From the NCBI GenBank assembly GCA_031276105.1, contig JAISNS010000263.1, positions 1 to 9,709 of the forward strand: a stretch of 9,709 nucleotides of DNA. The letters are read 5' to 3'. Positions 6,381-9,709 of this stretch are shown here, one piece after another; within the stretch, counting starts at the first letter, position 1; the number at the start of each line of letters is the position of its first letter. This DNA is from Dysgonamonadaceae bacterium (GTDB lineage Bacteria > Bacteroidota > Bacteroidia > Bacteroidales > Azobacteroidaceae). The notes below the pieces were generated by a model that was not told where the DNA came from, did not search any database, and saw only the letters and a program-made list of their open reading frames with translations. The position numbers and the translations under genes were made by a program.

Positions 6381-7157
6381 TTAATATCTTTTAGCTATTA
6401 TCAAATATGTTCTGACGGTGCCGTTTCCAAATGTTATAAATTGAATTTGGTACATGTTATTATTTTTCAAATCGGCTAACCAGATTTCATTTCTTTCCGA
6501 ATCCAACATATTGTTACTGCAATCATACCAAATGGAAGGTGATATCGTTTCTTTGTCTAATTTAAAAGAATATCCGGACTCACCCCACTGTGATGCTTCC
6601 TTATTTGGATCTTTGTCCCAATATTCGTTCACATGCCAATAGACGGGTTGTTTGGCAAAGCCGGATGATAACTGGAATTGAGAATAAATATTGTTGTTTG
6701 ATCTCTTTATTATCCTAAATTCAAATTTTCCTAACGAAACAATTTTATTCGGATCCGGAGCGCTCCCCTGATAAATTTCCTTTTTAATGGTAACGCCTTC
6801 TGTTTTTGTTATTTTGCTTAACATTTTCCATTCTTCTCCGCTCCATTGATATACTCCTTTTTCAAGCGACAGCTTTTCATCTATCTTCAGGTTATAGACC
6901 AAAAGCCCGGTATAATCTTTTTTTTGAGCCGAAGTAATGTTCGGGATAAGCGAAAAGTCGCTGGTCTTGTTCAGTTCCACTCGTGGAAGGAGCAGTCCTC
7001 CGCTTGTTGAAGTCACGTTGCCGGCATCCGGAAGTTGAGTCTTCAAATCCAGCAAGGCCCCTTTGGCGGGTTTGAGGAGAGAGCCGATGGTTACTTGCGA
7101 CATAGTTAGACCTGTATTCAAAAGAATACATATCAAAAAACTTACTGTTGTTTTCAT
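6381..7157 (-). CDS. Secreted protein, first paralogue of a tandem family
   Basis: A 258-residue exported protein and the promoter-proximal member of the three-gene array. The signal peptide is residues 1-20, ending TMS|QVTIGS. The N-terminal module (21-110) has QVTIGS, KGALLDLK (32-39), GGLLLPRVEL (53-62), TGLLVYNL (83-90) and EKGVYQWSGEEW (99-110). This closely follows the Bacteroidota pattern 'G...P...ALLDL...GLLLPR...GLLVYN...Y.W.G..W'. The C-terminal domain contains GVTIKKEIYQG, ERNEIWLADL and MYQIQFITFG, ending YLIIAKRY. The ATG at 7155-7157 has GAGG four bases upstream, an unusually good ribosome site for this window. No enzyme motif is seen. It is likely a cell-surface or extracellular structural protein, but the function is unknown. 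Confidence 0.83.
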   Translation of the reverse strand: MKTTVSFLICILLNTGLTMSQVTIGSLLKPAKGALLDLKTQLPDAGNVTSTSGGLLLPRVELNKTSDFSLIPNITSAQKKDYTGLLVYNLKIDEKLSLEKGVYQWSGEEWKMLSKITKTEGVTIKKEIYQGSAPDPNKIVSLGKFEFRIIKRSNNNIYSQFQLSSGFAKQPVYWHVNEYWDKDPNKEASQWGESGYSFKLDKETISPSIWYDCSNNMLDSERNEIWLADLKNNNMYQIQFITFGNGTVRTYLIIAKRY

Positions 7158-7278
7158 ACCTCAACGATTTTATTTTGTTAAGATTTTGTTGATTTATTAT
7201 TATTAAATTTCAATAAAATAAGATTTTAGCTTTCTATATTTATGCCTTTTCGCCCAAACGAGTTGCATATTCCAGGTG

Positions 7279-7286
7279 CAAATGTA
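7279..7286 (-). promoter_or_regulatory. -7 box of the secreted-paralogue operon
   Basis: Minus strand TACATTTG fits TAnnTTTG. The transcript would start near 7272, leaving an untranslated leader of about 115 bases before the ATG at 7157. That is long compared with the other operons here. No -33 TTTG is evident. Confidence 0.4.
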
Positions 7287-7543
7287 TAAAAAATTAGATG
7301 GATCGGTTGTTCTTTTTGAATCTTTATTGCAGAAAATAAATGATTTCTTTCCCATAAATACAATCGCTTGAAGCCGAAAATGTCATGCTTTTTCAAGTTT
7401 TTAAGTTCGGAAAAGTTGTCTTTTCTGTTTTCAGGGAATAACTTTCGGAAAATTAATCAAAAACGGTTGCCAATCAGGTGATATAATTTTTTTTAAGTCA
7501 AAATAGGATTGATCGTGGCGATTTGTGTTTCATTTTTCGTAAT

Positions 7544-7588
7544 AAACGGACAAATATATTATCTTTGCAACGTCAAACGGATAAATAT
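7544..7588 (+). repeat. Operator-like direct repeat flanking the DarT promoter -7 box
   Basis: AAACGGACAAATAT (7544-7557) recurs as AAACGGATAAATAT (7575-7588), 13 of 14 bases identical and 31 bp apart start to start, about three helical turns. The -7 box TATCTTTG (7560-7567) lies between the copies. Spacing and placement are what a dimeric or cooperative repressor site would show. No DNA-binding regulator is encoded nearby in the window. Confidence 0.6.
7560..7567 (+). promoter_or_regulatory. -7 box of the DarT-ARH operon
   Basis: TATCTTTG followed by C is a clean TAnnTTTG match. The transcript start would be near 7574, giving a leader of about 100 bases to the ATG at 7673. The box lies between two copies of a 14-bp repeat and upstream of an inverted repeat, so the operon is probably regulated. 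Confidence 0.6.
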
Positions 7589-7610
7589 CAAAAATTAATC
7601 TAATATCAGG

Positions 7611-7628
7611 CAGTATTTGACTATACTG
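7611..7628 (+). promoter_or_regulatory. Inverted repeat in the DarT leader
   Basis: CAGTAT (7611-7616) pairs with ATACTG (7623-7628) around a 6-base loop. Beyond a small internal bulge, ATCA and TGAT can extend the pairing. It lies in the predicted 5' leader, about 45 bases before the ATG at 7673. It could be a dyad operator or an RNA hairpin affecting translation; no T-run makes it a terminator. Confidence 0.45.
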
Positions 7629-7672
7629 ATGATGACTTTGTGTACCTAATTGTAAATAAATATGAAGAAATC

Positions 7673-8344
7673 ATGAAATCAAACTATTTAAAATTTCAAA
7701 AGGAAATGGAAAATCGAGGTATTGAGCATTTAATTCACTTTACGCCGGCGGTAAACTTGTTAAGTATTTTTGCTGAAGGAAAATTATTGTCAAGAGCATT
7801 ACTTGAATTGCCGGGCGCCGGACGGCCAACTATTGAGTACTTTAAATTTATGGATTGCATACGGTTTGACGACAAAAAGTATATCAATCTGTCCGTTCAG
7901 CATCCCAATTCGTCCCTGTTTCTGCGTTTCCGGCAAAAGACGGCAAAAGACAGCCACATCTGTTGGTGTGTTCTGAAAATCGACAAAAAGTATGTTTATC
8001 AAGTAGATACTTTATTTTCAGTTACCAATGCGGCGAACAGTCATAATAGAAAAAATGTAGGTATCACCGGCGATATAAAGAAGTTCCGGATGATGTTTGC
8101 CAAGTCGCTGCAAGTTGTTACGACACACAATTCAAAAATAATTACAAGGGATAGTTTGAAAGATAAATACCCAACCGACGAACAGGCCGAAGTTTTAGTT
8201 ATGGGTGAAATAGCCGCAGCCGATATTTTGCAAGTCTGTTTCAAGAACGAACAGGATTTAGCCACAGGGAAAGCCGCATTAAACGACTACGATACAAGCA
8301 AATTCACCGTTGACGCCTCATTGTTTAAAAAATTAAGAATATGA
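7673..8344 (+). CDS. darT: DarT-family DNA ADP-ribosyltransferase (toxin-like)
   Basis: A 223-residue protein of the DarT (formerly DUF4433) fold. DarT enzymes use NAD+ to attach ADP-ribose to bases of single-stranded DNA, blocking replication of the cell or of an invading phage. Landmarks are GIEHLIHFTPAVNLLSIF (17-34, with HFT at 22-24) and KLLSR (37-41), whose H and R belong to the NAD-binding site. RFDDKKYINLSVQHPN (64-79) and LFLRFR follow, then VTNAAN (117-122), and YPTDEQAEVLV (166-176) with the probable catalytic glutamate E173. I chose the ATG at 7673 because it sits 20 residues before the first motif, with AGAA just upstream. An in-frame GTG at 7640 would add 11 residues. Its TGA overlaps the ATG of the ARH gene. 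The base modified cannot be read from sequence. Confidence 0.85.
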   Translation: MKSNYLKFQKEMENRGIEHLIHFTPAVNLLSIFAEGKLLSRALLELPGAGRPTIEYFKFMDCIRFDDKKYINLSVQHPNSSLFLRFRQKTAKDSHICWCVLKIDKKYVYQVDTLFSVTNAANSHNRKNVGITGDIKKFRMMFAKSLQVVTTHNSKIITRDSLKDKYPTDEQAEVLVMGEIAAADILQVCFKNEQDLATGKAALNDYDTSKFTVDASLFKKLRI

Positions 8345-9702
8345 ATCGGGAAACAAAATATAAGGGAAGTATTAAATTGTCGGCCATCGGCGATGCATTA
8401 GGGTGGATGACCGAATTTGGAAAATCGCCCGAATCGCTAAAAGAACAATTCGGGACGGAACAAATAGACGCCTTCTATAATTGGAATAAGAATACCGGAG
8501 GGCGGTTTTATGGATACACAGACGCCATAAAAGCCGGTTCGTATTCGGACGATACACAATTATTCCTTTCGGTAGCGAGAAGCATCAAAAAAGGAGGCGC
8601 GGTTGATAATGATTATTTTGCTAAAATTGAACTTGTTAATTGGTTGGATTATGCGCGGGGCGCCGGGCGGACAGTAAAAAAATCGGCAGATAAGATTCAA
8701 CGGAAGTCTGCAAAATGGCACAGCAATTTTTATACCTGCAATCTCAACGGAGAAACCTTCGATTATAAGCAAAGTGGAGCCAATGGCGCAGCGATGCGTG
8801 TTTTGCCGATTGCGTTGGCAAATTCCGGCAATCCCGAAAAAATAAAGGAAGAAATCTTTTGCAACAGTATTGTAACTCATGGGCATCCGAGGGCAATTGC
8901 AGGCGCTATGCTGTATGGAGATGCCGTTGATCAAATAATTACTTGCCGGCCTGAGAATTTTTCGTGGGAAGATTATTTGCTACTGTTTGGTTCGGATTTA
9001 ACAAAAAAGTTTGACCTCGCCCGTTTCAACAGGTTTGAGATAAAAGGATGGCTAAAAGAATGGAATAAATCAGCCGGTATTGCTTTTGAAAACCTCTACC
9101 GGGAAACATTGACAGAAACGGATAAACAATTGCAGTTGATTTACAAAAGTTTAAAGGACAATTGGCCGGTTAATGAAACGTTAAGCAAGCTGGGCTGTTT
9201 TGATAAAGCGACAAAAAGCTCCGGTACTTCGACGGTTGTTGCAGGGATTTATTTTGCTTTAAAGTTCCATAAAGAGCCGCTAAAAAGTATTCTGGAACCG
9301 GTGAACGCTTTAGGCTCAGATACAGATACGATTGCTGCATTTGCGGGTGGAATTTCCGGCGCTTTGCACGGACAAAACATTATTCCCGATAAGTGGAAAA
9401 CGGTTCAGGATATGGAATATTTAGACAAAATATCGGAGCGATTATTAGAAATATCCGAAAACAGGTTTGCCGGGGCAGTAACGCCGAAACATGCGGACAA
9501 CCCTATTAAATCATTGAATCATATCCGGTCGGATAATTACAGTCTTGATGAAGAAATAACATTCGATCCGTTAGGAAAAGGGAGAATTATTTCTATCGAC
9601 AGGCAAGATACATTGGTAAAAGGAAAATACAACCTGCTGATTGGCGTAGCATTAGAATCCGGCCAGAGTATTTATCTTTCAAACTTAATGAGGAAAGAAT
9701 AA
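8341..9702 (+). CDS. ADP-ribosylglycohydrolase (ARH/DraG fold), putative DarT antitoxin
   Basis: A 453-residue enzyme of the ADP-ribosylglycohydrolase family, binuclear-metal hydrolases that remove ADP-ribose from arginine, serine or other acceptors. All core motifs are present: AIGDALGWMTEF (15-26), YSDDTQLF (68-75, metal ligands D70/D71), SGANGAAMRVLP (145-156), THGHPRAIAGA (179-189) and GSDTDTIAAFAGG (325-337, metal ligands D327/D329). The fold should therefore be active. The ARH core ends near 375. A tail of roughly 75 residues follows, with a beta-rich end (GKGRIISI, YNLLIGVAL, SIYLSNLMRKE) not typical of plain ARH enzymes. Its ATG overlaps the darT stop as ATGA, indicating translational coupling and matched dosage. 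I infer that it reverses the DarT modification, taking the place of the usual DarG macrodomain. Housekeeping de-ADP-ribosylation of proteins is the alternative. Confidence 0.9.
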   Translation: MNRETKYKGSIKLSAIGDALGWMTEFGKSPESLKEQFGTEQIDAFYNWNKNTGGRFYGYTDAIKAGSYSDDTQLFLSVARSIKKGGAVDNDYFAKIELVNWLDYARGAGRTVKKSADKIQRKSAKWHSNFYTCNLNGETFDYKQSGANGAAMRVLPIALANSGNPEKIKEEIFCNSIVTHGHPRAIAGAMLYGDAVDQIITCRPENFSWEDYLLLFGSDLTKKFDLARFNRFEIKGWLKEWNKSAGIAFENLYRETLTETDKQLQLIYKSLKDNWPVNETLSKLGCFDKATKSSGTSTVVAGIYFALKFHKEPLKSILEPVNALGSDTDTIAAFAGGISGALHGQNIIPDKWKTVQDMEYLDKISERLLEISENRFAGAVTPKHADNPIKSLNHIRSDNYSLDEEITFDPLGKGRIISIDRQDTLVKGKYNLLIGVALESGQSIYLSNLMRKE

Positions 9703-9709
9703 AGCGGCT

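Larger units (their letters stand above)
7158..7672. other. Regulatory intergenic region of about 515 bases
   Basis: No gene is supported in this AT-rich gap between the divergent secreted-protein operon and the DarT-ARH pair. It holds a -7 box for each side (7279-7286 minus, 7560-7567 plus), a direct repeat around the right-hand promoter (7544-7588) and an inverted repeat in the DarT leader (7611-7628). A weak CTTGAA/TTCAAG pairing (7367-7372/7392-7397) has a 19-base loop and no T-run. The middle part, about 7290-7540, shows nothing else I can name. Confidence 0.6.

Noticed and set aside
7367..7410. CTTGAA/TTCAAG and CCGAA/TTCGG pairings as a riboswitch-like structure
   Set aside because: The two pairings are interleaved rather than nested, the loops are long, and there is no adjacent gene start or T-run.
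7640..7672. GTG start extending DarT by 11 residues
   Set aside because: An ATG with an AGAA just upstream lies in frame at 7673, and the conserved domain begins 17 residues after it. The extension adds no recognisable family sequence, though it is not excluded.
8560..8934. Minus-strand frame of 124 codons inside the ARH gene
   Set aside because: Antisense shadow of an enzyme with all catalytic motifs; no family resemblance.
1..9709. CRISPR array, tRNA, rRNA or tmRNA gene
   Set aside because: No regularly spaced repeats of suitable length, and no stretch resembling tRNA, rRNA or tmRNA, was seen on either strand.

Overview
The window looks like chromosomal DNA of a Bacteroidota member, most likely of the order Bacteroidales. 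The gene set includes a glycine-lipid acyltransferase pair, secreted proteins with the Bacteroidota QVTIG...ALLDLK...GLLVYN signature, and a NigD-like secreted protein. Promoters read as TAnnTTTG -7 boxes rather than sigma70 hexamers, and strong Shine-Dalgarno sequences are rare. Base composition is moderately AT-rich and looks uniform by eye.

Layout from left to right. (1) 1-81, minus: the first 27 codons of rarA (AAA+ replication/recombination ATPase), with its promoter just upstream. (2) 82-1037: an IS graveyard and intergenic DNA. It holds a decayed transposase (about 379-803, minus) that has lost its middle, a bidirectional hairpin terminator (809-863), and a plus-strand promoter-like motif with no gene behind it. 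(3) 1038-2871, minus: a two-gene operon, glsA then glsB, for the O- and N-acyltransferases of glycine-lipid (or related amino-acid lipid) synthesis. (4) 2982-4768, plus: a divergent operon of a secreted NigD-like protein of unknown function, a five-helix YIP1-family membrane protein, and SmpB, the tmRNA partner. It ends in a hairpin made of 7-bp GTCACT(C/T) units that overlaps the smpB stop codon. (5) 4821-7157, minus: three tandem, nearly abutting paralogues for secreted proteins of 250-264 residues, sharing an N-terminal module but divergent behind it. (6) 7158-7672: a gene-poor regulatory region of about 515 bases with divergent promoters, a 14-bp direct repeat straddling the right-hand -7 box, and an inverted repeat in the leader. 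(7) 7673-9702, plus: a two-gene unit overlapping by ATGA. It encodes a DarT-family DNA ADP-ribosyltransferase (toxin-like) and a full ADP-ribosylglycohydrolase of the ARH/DraG fold with an extra C-terminal segment.

The most interesting element is the last. DarT toxins are classically paired with a macrodomain antitoxin (DarG), and a NADAR-domain partner is also known. Here the eraser is an unrelated fold, translationally coupled to the toxin gene and placed behind a promoter with operator-like repeats. This reads as a candidate toxin-antitoxin or anti-phage unit in which an ARH enzyme reverses DNA ADP-ribosylation. That function is inferred from motifs and gene order only.
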